A stretch of DNA of 64,000 nucleotides from Tardibacter sp963781025 (GTDB taxonomy: Bacteria; Pseudomonadota; Alphaproteobacteria; Sphingomonadales; Sphingomonadaceae), in contig CAWADU010000003.1 in NCBI GenBank assembly GCA_963781025.1, positions 1,240,001 through 1,304,000 of the forward strand, in the 5' to 3' direction. The notes beneath the pieces are model-generated. The model was given only the letters and a program-made list of their open reading frames with translations. It was not told the DNA's origin and ran no database searches. How positions within the stretch are numbered: position 1 is the stretch's first letter; each line of letters begins with the position of its first letter. Position numbers and translations under genes: made by a program. Positions 52,058-61,160 of the stretch are shown one piece after another.

Positions 52058-53493
52058 ATGCCCGTCAGCGGCTGAACCTTTTCACCGTGCTGCGGAATAT
52101 GGCAACGCCAACCAAGCTCGCGCTCGATGCGGTCGCGCAGAGCTTGCGAGGCACCCGGTTCACCATGAGTGATATAGGTCATGCGCGGCGGATGCCGGAA
52201 CCCGCGAAGCCACCGCATGATCTCATTGGCATCCGCATGTGCCGACAGCATCGAGAGGTTGCGCACTTCGGCATTCACGGGGACATAGCCGCCGTGGATC
52301 TTGATCTCCTTCGCGCCCGCGATCATCGCCGCTCCTCGGGTACCGGCCGCCTGGAAACCCGCGAAGAGGATCAGATTGGCGGGATCGGGCGCGAAACGCT
52401 TCAGATGATGAAGGACGCGGCCGCCCGTGGCCATGCCGCTCGCCGAAAGAATGACTTTGGGCATGGTGCTGGCCGTGAGTGCCTTGGATTCAGCGACGTC
52501 ACGCACATAGTGCGCCACGCCGCAGGCGGTGTTGCAGGCCGCCTGCGATAGACGATGATCGCCCGGATGACGGCAGAGCATGCGGCTCGCATCCTCCGCC
52601 ATGGGGCTGTCGAGATAGATCGGGACATTGGCCATGCGGCCGGCAGCCTTGAGCCGGGAGAGATGGAAGAGCAGGGATTGCGCGCGTCCCACGGCGAAGC
52701 TCGGGATCACGACCGTGCCGCCGCGACGCACACAGCGGTCGATGGCATCGCCCAGCGCGGCCTCGGGATCCGCGGCATCATGGCTACGATCACCATAGGT
52801 TAATTCGACCACCAGGATATCGGCATCGCCGGGGCGTGCGGGATCGAGCATCACCGGATCGTCGAACCGGCCAAGATCGCCCGAAAAAAGGATTTTCCTG
52901 CCCCGCCAATCGAGTTCGATAAATGCTGCGCCCAGGATATGCCCTGCTTGACGGAAACGCGCATGGACGCCGGGCAATATCTCCCGGTCGGTCTCGAACG
53001 GGATCGATCGGAACCGCTCGAGCGCTTCACGTGCATCCTGCGCAGTATAGAGCGGCAGCGCCGGCTTGTGCTTCGAGAACCCATGACGGTTGGCGAATTC
53101 GGCGTCCTTTTCCTGGAGGAAACCACTGTCGGGCAGTAACAACCCGCACAGATCGGCGGTGGATTCTGTGCAAATCACCTCGCCGCGCCATCCGTTGCGC
53201 ACCAGCAACGGCAGATAGCCCGAATGATCGAGATGGGCATGGGTGAGGAAGATCCTGTTGGTGGCCGCCATTGCCGCGGGGACCGGCGCCCAGTTGCGCA
53301 GTCTTAACTCCTTCAGCCCCTGGAACAGGCCGCAATCGACCAACAGCCGTTCGTCGCCGTCATCGATAAGATAGCGCGACCCGGTGACCGTGCCCGCCGC
53401 ACCGAGAAAGCTCATGGTCAGCTCGGCCGTTCGTGGCGAATGCTGGATCCCGGCGAACGCCGCAGTCTCGGTATTGGGCATGATATGCGTCAT
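52054..53493 (-). CDS. Beta-CASP metallo-beta-lactamase-fold nuclease
   Basis: The 479-residue protein has the MBL motif TPLTHAHLDHSGYLPLLV-type signature (FLTHAHLDHSGYLPLL), the ligand motifs LSGDLG and AHADANEI, and a beta-CASP domain (VVIPSFAVGRAQSLL, then SPMAEDASRM, and the C-terminal THGEPGAS). This group processes RNA 3' ends or acts as a 5'-3' exonuclease. Start 53493 is chosen over 53508; MSFLGAAGTVTGS follows about 25 residues later. Confidence 0.9.
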   Translation of the reverse strand: MTHIMPNTETAAFAGIQHSPRTAELTMSFLGAAGTVTGSRYLIDDGDERLLVDCGLFQGLKELRLRNWAPVPAAMAATNRIFLTHAHLDHSGYLPLLVRNGWRGEVICTESTADLCGLLLPDSGFLQEKDAEFANRHGFSKHKPALPLYTAQDAREALERFRSIPFETDREILPGVHARFRQAGHILGAAFIELDWRGRKILFSGDLGRFDDPVMLDPARPGDADILVVELTYGDRSHDAADPEAALGDAIDRCVRRGGTVVIPSFAVGRAQSLLFHLSRLKAAGRMANVPIYLDSPMAEDASRMLCRHPGDHRLSQAACNTACGVAHYVRDVAESKALTASTMPKVILSASGMATGGRVLHHLKRFAPDPANLILFAGFQAAGTRGAAMIAGAKEIKIHGGYVPVNAEVRNLSMLSAHADANEIMRWLRGFRHPPRMTYITHGEPGASQALRDRIERELGWRCHIPQHGEKVQPLTGI

Positions 53494-53581
53494 CGTCCCG
53501 GCCTCCAAAGACCGCCACTTGCCTGAATTTCGACGTCAGGCTGTCCTGCAAGAGAACCGGGCCTCCTGACGATGGGCCGTA

Positions 53582-53863
53582 TCAACGCCTGCCGCGCTTC
53601 TGCAGTTCGGCGCGAAGCTGCGCCATTTCCTCACGCAAGGCGCGCATGTCCTCATGCATCTGCTGTCCATTCATCATCTGGCCGCCCTGCCCCATCATCA
53701 TGCCGGAGCCCATGCCGCCTTGCATGGGAGATCCCGGGCACGGCATGGTGTGCGGCGGGCTGGGAGGAGGAGTTTGCGTCTGGGCGCCAGCTGCTCCAGC
53801 CATCAGCAGCAACCCGCACGTCATCATGATGGACGTCACGCCTCGCTTGTTGAATTGCGTCAT
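53582..53863 (-). CDS. Secreted Met/Gly-rich protein with C-terminal coiled coil
   Basis: The 93-residue product has a signal peptide (IMMTCGLLLMAGAAGAQ), a Pro-rich stretch (TPPPSPPHTMPCPG), a Met/Gly-rich stretch (MQGGMGSGMMMGQGGQMM) and a charged helix (EDMRALREEMAQLRAELQK). The Met-rich part could bind copper. No family is recognised. Confidence 0.6.
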   Translation of the reverse strand: MTQFNKRGVTSIMMTCGLLLMAGAAGAQTQTPPPSPPHTMPCPGSPMQGGMGSGMMMGQGGQMMNGQQMHEDMRALREEMAQLRAELQKRGRR

Positions 53864-53923
53864 CGTTCTTCTCCGCCATCAATTGCGATGGGCCAAGCCT
53901 AGTGCGTCGACCGCCTCCGATTA

Positions 53924-53941
53924 ATCCGGATATATACGGAT
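53924..53941. promoter_or_regulatory. Small dyad upstream of the Met-rich gene
   Basis: ATCCG (53924-53928) and CGGAT (53937-53941) surround GATATATA, 61 bp upstream of the secreted protein start. It may be an operator; no regulator is evident. Confidence 0.3.
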
Positions 53942-54145
53942 CATCCTCGGCCACAGCGCGTGAAGGCATTTTTCGTGCAAAATGCCCGCCTCGATACCCA
54001 GGCACAGTCGGGTCGACAGCTTACCTGCCGCGTCGGAAGATGCGTGCTGGCTGTTGTCTGGCATGTTCCCGAGTCCCAGTGACGCGCGCCGGCTTGAAGC
54101 CTCGGGACGCTCAAGCGAGATAATTCATTCATTCCGGCAGGCTCG

Positions 54146-54664
54146 TTATTTCCCGCGCGGTTTGCCCATGAAGTCGCGTTTCCCGAGCGAAACGCCCTTC
54201 CATCGCAGAATGTCGTAGGTCGTCGCAGCGTGAAAATAGAAATTGGGCTGGGAGAAAGACAGCAGGAAGTTCTCGGCCGTGAAATCGATTTGGTGATCGC
54301 CGAACGCAAAGCACATGTCGCGGCCGATAAAGGCGTCCACCTCGGCCGGATCGATCGCCTCCAATACAGCAAGCGTTTCGCCAATCCGCGCCTTGAGCGC
54401 CGCGAAGCTTTCGGGCGGCGGCGTGTTGTCGGGGAAGAAGACGCCCTTGCGAACGCCCTCGATTGCGCCGAGCGAGTGCACGGCGGTGGACTTCACCTGA
54501 TAGGCGAAGGGCAGCATGTCTTCGGTAAGACAGGCCTGAATGATGTCATTCGGAGCAATCCCCTTCTCGGCACAGAAGGCCTCGGCCTTGTCGAGCAGCC
54601 CAACTACAGCGCTGAGGATCTGTAGATAGGAGGGCACGGTGGCGGCGTAGAGCGAAAAGGTCAT
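54146..54664 (-). CDS. DUF1993 domain protein
   Basis: The 172-residue protein follows the DUF1993 pattern: an N-terminal VPSYLQILSAVVGLLDKAEAF, DMLPFAYQVKSTAVHS, and the C-terminal FLLSFSQPNFYFHAATTYDILRW with HxxxxYDILR. The family is DinB-like in fold and of unknown function. The start at 54664 is the first ATG of the conserved region. Confidence 0.88.
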   Translation of the reverse strand: MTFSLYAATVPSYLQILSAVVGLLDKAEAFCAEKGIAPNDIIQACLTEDMLPFAYQVKSTAVHSLGAIEGVRKGVFFPDNTPPPESFAALKARIGETLAVLEAIDPAEVDAFIGRDMCFAFGDHQIDFTAENFLLSFSQPNFYFHAATTYDILRWKGVSLGKRDFMGKPRGK

Positions 54665-55136
54665 GGCATTCCTCTCGGATTTTCGTTGGCAAGATAGAAG
54701 CCTCGCGTTCGATCGTCACCATCCGCCAGGCCGGGAGCCGACCTTCACCGTCGGCACCCAAAAGTAAAGAAACGGACATTTCTAAATGACGCGAACGCTC
54801 TGCGTTAAGAGAAAACATCCCTCGTTTCTTCGAAGGGCCGACTGTCTCCACGAAGCAGACTTTCCCTTCGGTCTGTACTCCAGCCCATTCCAAGGTGTCG
54901 GCGCCGATCACGCAGTGCTTGTCGCTAGTTCGCCTGTCATTGCATCATTGCTGATGGCTGCACGAACCCAATGCTCCAATGTTCGAGGCTGGCCAAGTAT
55001 AACCGGATTCTGGCGATCGAGAGGGAGCTTGGGGGTGGTAAGGCGCGCTCATGAAAGTCAGAATATGGGCGGCGATGCCTGCCCGGGAGGGGCATATAAA
55101 GGTAATTGCGTGAGGCAGTAGAGGGGCTTTCGGCCA
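54665..55136. other. Intergenic gap without a recognised gene
   Basis: The 472-bp gap between the divergent DUF1993 gene and the MFS gene contains only short frames with no family I know. A plus-strand piece at about 54971-55051 (ending LAKYNRILAIERELGGGKARS) looks protein-like and may be a remnant. The base composition is lower in GC than the neighbours around 54770-54850. Confidence 0.4.
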
Positions 55137-56349
55137 ATGACAGATCCCGTGACAACTCCGCGTGCCCGCCGCGCCGCAATCCCGCGCGGAGTCTGGGCCT
55201 TGGGCTTCGTCAGCCTGTTCATGGACACCTCCTCGGAGATGATCCATGCGTTGTTCCCCATTTATCTGACGACGGTGCTTGGCGCGGACATGATGACCGT
55301 AGGCCTGATCGAGGGCGTGGCGGAGGCTGCGGCGGCACTGACACGGCTGTTCTCGGGCGCACTCAGCGACCGGCTTGGCAAGCGCAAGCTATTGACCGCG
55401 CTTGGCTATGGCCTGGCAGCGCTCACCAAGCCGGTGTTCCCGCTGGCGACCGCGATCGAATGGATCGTGGCAGCGCGGGTTGTCGATCGCATCGCCAAGG
55501 GCATTCGCGGCGCGCCGCGCGATGCTTTGGTCGCCGATCTGACGACGCCTGACCAGCGTCAGGCTGCTTATGGCCTGCGTCAGTCGCTTGATACCATCGG
55601 CGCATTTCTCGGACCGATCATCGCGCTCGTCCTGATGCTCGCCTGGCAGTTCGGGATCCGCGCGATTTTCTGGATCGCGGTCATTCCAGCAGCGATCGCG
55701 GCTGCGCTGGTTCTGTTCGCAGTCGCCGACGCACCATCGACAGCCGCGATCAGGACCGCCGCATGGCCCATTCAACGGCGCGATCTGGGACGGTTGCCCC
55801 GGCCCTTCTGGGCGGTGGTGACGGTCGCGGTGCTGATGACATTGGCGCGATTCAGCGAAGCCTTTCTGATTCTGCGCGCGCAGAAATCTCGGCCTTGCCA
55901 TCGCCCTGGTTCCGTTGGTGCTTGTGGTGATGAACATCGCCTACGCGCTGAGCGCCTATCCGGCGGGGTTGCTGGCGGGTGAGACGCATCCCGCCCGTGT
56001 CCTTCTCATTGGGATGGGACTGTTGACGGCAGCCGATATAGTCCTCGCGATCGCCTCGGGCATGTGGCTGGCCGGTGTCGGTATCATTCTGTGGGGATTG
56101 CACATGGGCCTGACGCAAGGCGTGCTGGCGGCAATGGTCGCGCAAACTACGCCGCCTGACCTTCGCGGCACCGGATTTGGCATATTCAACCTTGCGACCG
56201 GATTGGCATTACTGCTCGCCAGCCCAATCGCTGGTGTACTTTGGTCGGCCTATGGCCCAGCCGCCGCCTTCTTTGGCGGAACGCTGCTTGCCGGTCTCAC
56301 CTGCGGGGTTGCCGCGATCGTGCTGCCAAGAAAGTCCGCGGTTAACTAA
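55137..56349 (+). CDS. MFS transporter, +1 frameshift
   Basis: The first frame gives half a major-facilitator transporter (FVSLFMDTSSEMIHALFPIYL, then DRLGKRKLLTALGYGLAALTK, the DRxGK/R motif A, and KGIRGAPRDALVADLT). At 55883-55888 (GAAATC) the frame breaks, and from there the second half continues in another frame (LGLAIALVPLVLVVMNIAYA, then DLRGTGFGIFNLATGLALLLA). Removing one A gives AQNLGLAIAL and a 403-residue protein with 12 helices, and recreates a GAATC site. The substrate is unknown; the arsenic genes follow after 350 bp. Confidence 0.82.
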
Positions 56350-56506
56350 CGCGAGCCTTGGTCTCAGCGATTCCAGTTCTGTGCCGATCGATGTATCGGC
56401 GACGCCCTTCCTCGGCGAGCTAGCCAGAGAAATCCCGGTCATTCGACATCAACGAAGGCAGCAACCGAAAGCAGATTGATCTGGCGCCTTGATCAAGATT
56501 GTCAGC

Positions 56507-56540
56507 AATCAATTCGATATTCGTCGAATAATCGTTGATT
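56507..56540. promoter_or_regulatory. Putative ArsR operator of the ars operon
   Basis: A 34-bp AT-rich dyad: outer arms AATCAA (56507-56512) and TTGATT (56535-56540) and a perfect inner palindrome ATTCG-T-CGAAT (56519-56529). It lies 161 bp before the arsR start in an AT-rich island (56500-56580) and fits the size and symmetry of ArsR-family operators. The rest of the 350-bp gap between the MFS gene and arsR shows no gene. Confidence 0.55.
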
Positions 56541-56700
56541 CCTGTGACATTCGTGATATTTCCATAGTCATCGAATCGTGGAGACAGTCATGAACCACAC
56601 GCTCACCGCTTGGCTTGGATGGCTGCCGGGCGCGACACCCCATTTACCCAACGACGCTCTCCGACGCGGAACATATTGCTGCGTGAAGGGCGTCTGAGTG

Positions 56701-57036
56701 ATGGAATCGCCAGCAGTGATCGCCGCCTTGGCGGCCCTCGCCCAGGAGCATCGCCTTGCCGTCTTCCGGCTGCTGGTGCAGGCGGGTGAAGTCGGCATGC
56801 CTGCCGGCGCGATCGCCGAAGCGATCGGCGTGCCAAACTCCTCGCTATCGTTCCACCTGGCGCAACTCACGCGCGCCGGGCTGATCCGGCAGGAGCGGCG
56901 CAGCCGTTCCCTCGTCTATTCGGCCGACTTCGGCGCGATGAACGTGCTGCTCGGTTACCTCACCGAAAATTGCTGCGGCGGAGCCGAGATCTGCACGTCC
57001 GTCGCCGGCTGCGCCATCGAGGCGCCGGCGGCATGA
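56701..57036 (+). CDS. arsR: Arsenic-responsive ArsR-family repressor
   Basis: The 111-residue winged helix protein has the core LAALAQEHRLAVFRLLVQAG, recognition helix PNSSLSFHLAQLTRAGLI and a C-terminal cysteine cluster (ENCCGGAEICTSVAGC) that provides the As(III) thiols in the C-terminal-type ArsR group. It starts at ATG 56701, after a GTG at 56698. The arsC gene overlaps its stop by 4 bp. Confidence 0.88.
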   Translation: MESPAVIAALAALAQEHRLAVFRLLVQAGEVGMPAGAIAEAIGVPNSSLSFHLAQLTRAGLIRQERRSRSLVYSADFGAMNVLLGYLTENCCGGAEICTSVAGCAIEAPAA

Positions 57037-57464
57037 GCGTCATCATATGGCACAACCCTGCCTGTGGGACATCGCGCAACACCCTCGGGCTGATCCGCAA
57101 CACCGGCATCGAGCCTCTGGTCATCGAATATCTCGTCACGCCGCCGACACGAGAGAAACTGGTTACGCTTATCTCGGACGCCGGCCTCACGCCGCGACAG
57201 CTTCTACGCGAGAAAGATACACCGTTTGGCGAGCTCGGGCTCGCAGACGAGAAACTCAGCGCCGAGGCGTTGGTCGACGCGATGATAGCGCACCCGATCC
57301 TCATCAACCGGCCACTGGTGGAAACCCGGCTCGGCGTCCGCCTCTGTCGCCCCTCGGAAGTAGTTCTCGAGATCCTGCCGCAGCCTCAGCGCGGTGCGTT
57401 CGCAAAGGAAGACGGCGAGCCTGTAATCGATGACGGGGGCAACCGCGTCTCCGCTGCAAGCTGA
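57033..57464 (+). CDS. arsC: Arsenate reductase (glutaredoxin type)
   Basis: The 143-residue protein has the E. coli-plasmid-type ArsC signature: NPACGTSRNTLGLIRNTG with the active Cys near residue 12, IEYLVTPPTREKL, LLREKDTPFGELGL, and HPILINRPLVETRLGVRLCRP, which supplies the arginines for arsenate. It reduces As(V) to As(III) with glutathione and glutaredoxin. It is coupled to arsR and followed by acr3 after 11 bp. Confidence 0.93.
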   Translation: MSVIIWHNPACGTSRNTLGLIRNTGIEPLVIEYLVTPPTREKLVTLISDAGLTPRQLLREKDTPFGELGLADEKLSAEALVDAMIAHPILINRPLVETRLGVRLCRPSEVVLEILPQPQRGAFAKEDGEPVIDDGGNRVSAAS

Positions 57465-57475
57465 AAGACAAAATC

Positions 57476-58540
57476 ATGACTGCCGCCGCCGTGCCTGCCC
57501 CGCGCCCCATCATGTCTACCTTCGAACGCTACCTCTCATTATGGGTTGCGCTTTGCATCATCGCGGGCATCGCGCTTGGTGCGGCTGCGCCCGGCCTGTT
57601 CGCCGTCATTGCCTCCACCGAGGTCGCGAGGGTGAACTTGCCGATAGCCGTACTGGTCTGGCTGATGATCATCCCCATGCTGCTCAAGATCGACTTCGGT
57701 GCGCTGGGGCAGTTGCGTCAGCATATGCGCGGCATCGGGGTCACGCTCTTCGTAAACTGGGCGATCAAGCCTTTCTCAATGGCGCTGCTCGGCACGCTGT
57801 TCATCGGAGGGCTGTTCCGGTCCTGGCTCCCGGCCGACCAGATCGAGAGCTATATCGCCGGGTTGATTCTGCTCGCCGCCGCACCTTGCACCGCGATGGT
57901 GTTCGTCTGGTCCAACCTCTGCAAAGGTGAGCCGCATTATACGCTGAGCCAGGTAGCGCTGAACGATCTGATCATGGTGTTCGCTTTCGCGCCGCTCGTT
58001 GGGCTGCTGCTCGGCGTCGCCTCGATCACCGTGCCTTGGGACACACTGCTGCTGTCGGTGGTCCTCTATATCATCGTGCCGGTGATCGTCGCTCAGCTGA
58101 TCCGCCGGCAGATCCTCGCCTCGGGCGGGCGGGCGGCGCTCGACCGCGTCCTCGGCGCGCTCTCTCCCGTTTCGCTCGTGGCCCTGCTGTCGACGTTGGT
58201 CCTGCTGTTTGCATTCCAAGGTGAGGCGATCCTCGCCCAGCCGCTGGTCATTGCGTTGCTCGCCGTGCCGATCCTCATTCAGGTCTACCTCAATGCCGGG
58301 ATCGCTTATTGGTTGAGTCGCAAACTTGGCGTGGCGTGGTGCGTGGCCGCGCCGGCCGCGCTGATCGGCGCGTCCAACTTTTTCGAGCTGGCCGTTGCTG
58401 CAGCCATCAGTCTGTTCGGGCTGAAATCAGGGGCGGTGCTCGCGACAGTTGTCGGCGTGCTCGTCGAAGTACCGGTAATGCTATCGGTCGTCGCGATCGT
58501 GAAACGGTCGCGTGGCTGGTATGAGCACGCTCACGCCTGA
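57476..58540 (+). CDS. acr3: Arsenite efflux transporter Acr3
   Basis: The 354-residue protein has ten hydrophobic segments and Acr3 signatures: VLVWLMIIPMLLKIDFGAL, AAPCTAMVFVWSNLCKGEP with the essential Cys, and AAPAALIGASNFFELAVAAAISLFG with the conserved Glu. It expels As(III) in exchange for protons. It ends the arsR-arsC-acr3 operon. Confidence 0.94.
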   Translation: MTAAAVPAPRPIMSTFERYLSLWVALCIIAGIALGAAAPGLFAVIASTEVARVNLPIAVLVWLMIIPMLLKIDFGALGQLRQHMRGIGVTLFVNWAIKPFSMALLGTLFIGGLFRSWLPADQIESYIAGLILLAAAPCTAMVFVWSNLCKGEPHYTLSQVALNDLIMVFAFAPLVGLLLGVASITVPWDTLLLSVVLYIIVPVIVAQLIRRQILASGGRAALDRVLGALSPVSLVALLSTLVLLFAFQGEAILAQPLVIALLAVPILIQVYLNAGIAYWLSRKLGVAWCVAAPAALIGASNFFELAVAAAISLFGLKSGAVLATVVGVLVEVPVMLSVVAIVKRSRGWYEHAHA

Positions 58541-59000
58541 TACACTAACCGCCGCGCGGAAGCCGCGGCGAAGGGCTCGATGCAAGGCCACCAGTCAGAA
58601 GGTCAATCTCCCCCTCCCCCCGGCGAATTCCGTTGATTTAAGATCGCCGTCATTCAGGGGTGCGATCGTGTTGGACCGGGTTCGCGGCGCGCAAGTCGCG
58701 ATCGACCAGCAGATCACACTTTACAGAGCCTTCATCCTGAACCTGTTCGAATGAGCTGTCATGTCGTTCTGAGGCGTGACCACTGGTCATTTCGGTTCCG
58801 GGATGATCGGAAGCAACCCGGATGCCTTCTGACATAACTGCCCAATTTTCAGACATAGCCTATCAACTCAGAATGCTCACTTTCGACATACCAACGCCCG
58901 TTCGGCATTTTTCATATGGCCACCGCCGAGCCATCTCGTGCTGTTAAGAGCGACGCTAGCCGTGGAAGCCATTGCCATCTCCGTTATATGAGCTTTCGTT
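58541..59000. other. Intergenic gap with three short direct repeats
   Basis: No gene is supported in the 460 bp between acr3 and the Pho box. TTCTGACATA (58827-58836), TTCAGACATA (58848-58857) and TTTCGACATA (58881-58890) are degenerate direct repeats; arrays of this kind occur at ends of IS21-family elements, so this may be an IS end remnant. A plus-strand open stretch at about 58660-58754 (ending ITLYRAFILNLFE) is protein-like but unrecognised. Confidence 0.4.
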
Positions 59001-59018
59001 CTGTCATATTCATGTAAC
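59001..59018 (+). promoter_or_regulatory. Pho box upstream of pstS
   Basis: CTGTCAT-ATTC-ATGTAAC, two 7-bp half-sites with 4-bp spacing, matches the PhoB consensus (CTGTCAT-N4-CTGTCAT) in 11 of 14 positions, 60 bp before pstS. It predicts induction by phosphate starvation. Confidence 0.7.
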
Positions 59019-59077
59019 AGGCCAGCCCTACGACGGCCATTGCCGGGGGACGCATACCGGCGTTCGGAGACCTTTTC

Positions 59078-60115
59078 ATGTTCAAGAAACTTGCGGTCGC
59101 GCTCGGCGCGACCCTGCTGTTTGCAAACGCCGGTCACGCCGCCGATATCTCGGGCGCCGGCGCAACCTTTCCTGCGCCGGTCTACGCAAAATGGGCCGAA
59201 ACCTATAAGGCAACCACTGGTACCGGCCTCAACTATCAGGCGATCGGCTCGGGCGGCGGCATCAAGCAGATCAAGGCCAAGACCGTCGATTTCGGCGCGT
59301 CGGACAAGCCGTTGAAGCCCGAAGAGCTCGATGCTTCGGGTCTTTATCAGTTTCCCACGGTCATGGGCGGCGTCGTACCGGTCGTGAACCTGCCGGGGAT
59401 CCGCCCGGGTCAAATTCACCTGACAGGCCCGCTGTTGGCCGCCATTTATTTGGGTCAGGTGACCAAGTGGAATGCTCCCCAGATCGCTGCCATGAACAAG
59501 GGCGTGCGACTCCCCAACCTGCCGATCACGGTGGTTCACCGCTCGGACGGCTCGGGCACCTCGTTCCTGTTCACCTCCTATCTGGCAATGAAGAGCCCGG
59601 CTTGGGCACAGAAGGTCGGCGCCAGCGATTCGGTCCAGTGGCCGACCGGACTCGGCGGCAAGGGCAATGACGGCGTCGCCGCCTTCGTGAAGCAGACCAT
59701 CGGGTCGATCGGCTATGTCGAATATGCCTATGCCAAGCAGAACAACGCGACGTTTGCGTTGCTCCAGAACAAGGCCGGTAAGTTCCCCGCGCCGACGGCG
59801 GCCAATTTCGGTGCCGCCGCTGCAGGAGCGCAGTGGGCCAAAGCGCCCGGCAATTATATTCTGCTGCTCGATCAGCCCGGCGCCAGTGCCTGGCCGATCA
59901 CCGGCGCCACCTTCATCCTGGTCTACAAGAACCAGGAGAATGCGGCCGCCGGACAGGGCGTGCTGAAGTTCTTCGACTGGGCCTACAAGGCTGGCGATCA
60001 GGCTGCCGCGGCGCTTGATTATGTCCCGCTGCCGCTGCCCGTAAAGGCACTCATCCGCAAGCAGTGGATGGCGAACATCAAGGCAGGCGGCAACCCGGTC
60101 TACGTGTCGCGTTGA
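59078..60115 (+). CDS. pstS: Phosphate-binding protein PstS
   Basis: The 345-residue periplasmic protein has a signal peptide (MFKKLAVALGATLLFANAGHA) and phosphate-site motifs: SGAGATFPAPVYAKW, GSGGGIKQIKAKTVDFGASD, and HRSDGSGTSFLFTSYL. It delivers phosphate to PstCAB. It is the first gene of pstSCAB behind the Pho box; the 81-bp gap to pstC may allow a higher PstS level. Confidence 0.96.
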   Translation: MFKKLAVALGATLLFANAGHAADISGAGATFPAPVYAKWAETYKATTGTGLNYQAIGSGGGIKQIKAKTVDFGASDKPLKPEELDASGLYQFPTVMGGVVPVVNLPGIRPGQIHLTGPLLAAIYLGQVTKWNAPQIAAMNKGVRLPNLPITVVHRSDGSGTSFLFTSYLAMKSPAWAQKVGASDSVQWPTGLGGKGNDGVAAFVKQTIGSIGYVEYAYAKQNNATFALLQNKAGKFPAPTAANFGAAAAGAQWAKAPGNYILLLDQPGASAWPITGATFILVYKNQENAAAGQGVLKFFDWAYKAGDQAAAALDYVPLPLPVKALIRKQWMANIKAGGNPVYVSR

Positions 60116-60196
60116 ACCCACGCCAACTGGCGATCGATCATGAGGCGGGGGCGCCAGTGCGCCTCCGCCTTTGTCGGATAGAAGAAATCGGTTGGA

Positions 60197-61147
60197 ATGA
60201 CCTCGGCCACACTCACCTTGCCCCGTTCCACCGCGCGTGGCACCTCGGGCGAGATTCTGTTTCGCGCTGCCTGTTTCTCGGCGGCGACGCTCCTGATGGC
60301 TGCTCTCGCGGGCGTGGTTATCAGTCTCGCGATCGGCGGATGGCCGGCCTTCAAAACATTCGGCTTTGGTTTTTTCACGTCAAGCGAATGGAATCCGGTC
60401 ACCGAGGTTTATGGCGCCGCCGGACCGATCGTTGGCACGCTGATCACCTCATTCCTGGCGCTTGCAGTGGCGCTGCCCCTCGCGCTTGGCGTCGCCATTT
60501 TTCTGGTGGAATTCTGTCCCCGCGGGCTCGCGCGGCCGGTCGCGATCGCGGTCGAGCTGCTCGCCGGCATCCCTTCGATCGTCTACGGCATGTGGGGCCT
60601 GTTCGTTTTCGCACCCTGGTTTGCCGAGCATGTCCAACTGCCGCTGATCATGAGCGCGGAGCCAGGCTCCTGGCAGGACAAACTGTTTTCCGGCGTGCCG
60701 AACGGCGCCAATATCTTCACCGCCTCGATCATTCTCGCTATCATGATCCTGCCCTACATGTCGGCGGTTTTTCGTGAACTCTTTCTCACGGTGCCCCCTC
60801 AGGTGCGCGAAGCGGCTTACGGCCTTGGCTGTACACCGTTCGAAGTAATTCGCTCGGTGATCGTCCCCTATGTGCGACGCGGTACGGTCGGCGTCGTCAT
60901 GCTGGGACTCGGCCGCGCGCTTGGCGAAACGATGGCGGTTACCTTCATCATCGGTAACGCGCATGGTTTTCCGGACTCGATATTTGCGTCGGGCTCCACG
61001 ATCGCCTCGACCATCGCCAACGAATTCACCGAGGCGACGGGCGAGATGCACAGCGCGGCTCTCGTCGCACTGGGCCTGGTGCTCTTCATGATCACCTTCA
61101 CCGTGCTGGCGATCGCTCGCGCGTTGCTCAGCAGCCAGAAATACTGA
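60197..61147 (+). CDS. pstC: Phosphate ABC transporter permease PstC
   Basis: The 316-residue permease has six membrane segments and the cytoplasmic EAA loop REAAYGLGCTPFEVIRSVIVP. PstC signatures include VELLAGIPSIVYGMWGLFVF and GRALGETMAVTFIIGN. With PstA it forms the membrane channel of the phosphate importer. It is followed by pstA after 13 bp. Confidence 0.95.
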   Translation: MTSATLTLPRSTARGTSGEILFRAACFSAATLLMAALAGVVISLAIGGWPAFKTFGFGFFTSSEWNPVTEVYGAAGPIVGTLITSFLALAVALPLALGVAIFLVEFCPRGLARPVAIAVELLAGIPSIVYGMWGLFVFAPWFAEHVQLPLIMSAEPGSWQDKLFSGVPNGANIFTASIILAIMILPYMSAVFRELFLTVPPQVREAAYGLGCTPFEVIRSVIVPYVRRGTVGVVMLGLGRALGETMAVTFIIGNAHGFPDSIFASGSTIASTIANEFTEATGEMHSAALVALGLVLFMITFTVLAIARALLSSQKY

Positions 61148-61160
61148 AGAAGGCGCCGCG

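Noticed and set aside
58877..60121. Long minus-strand frame of 414 residues opposite pstS
   Set aside because: It is the antisense shadow of pstS; it has no motif and the composition is shadow-like.
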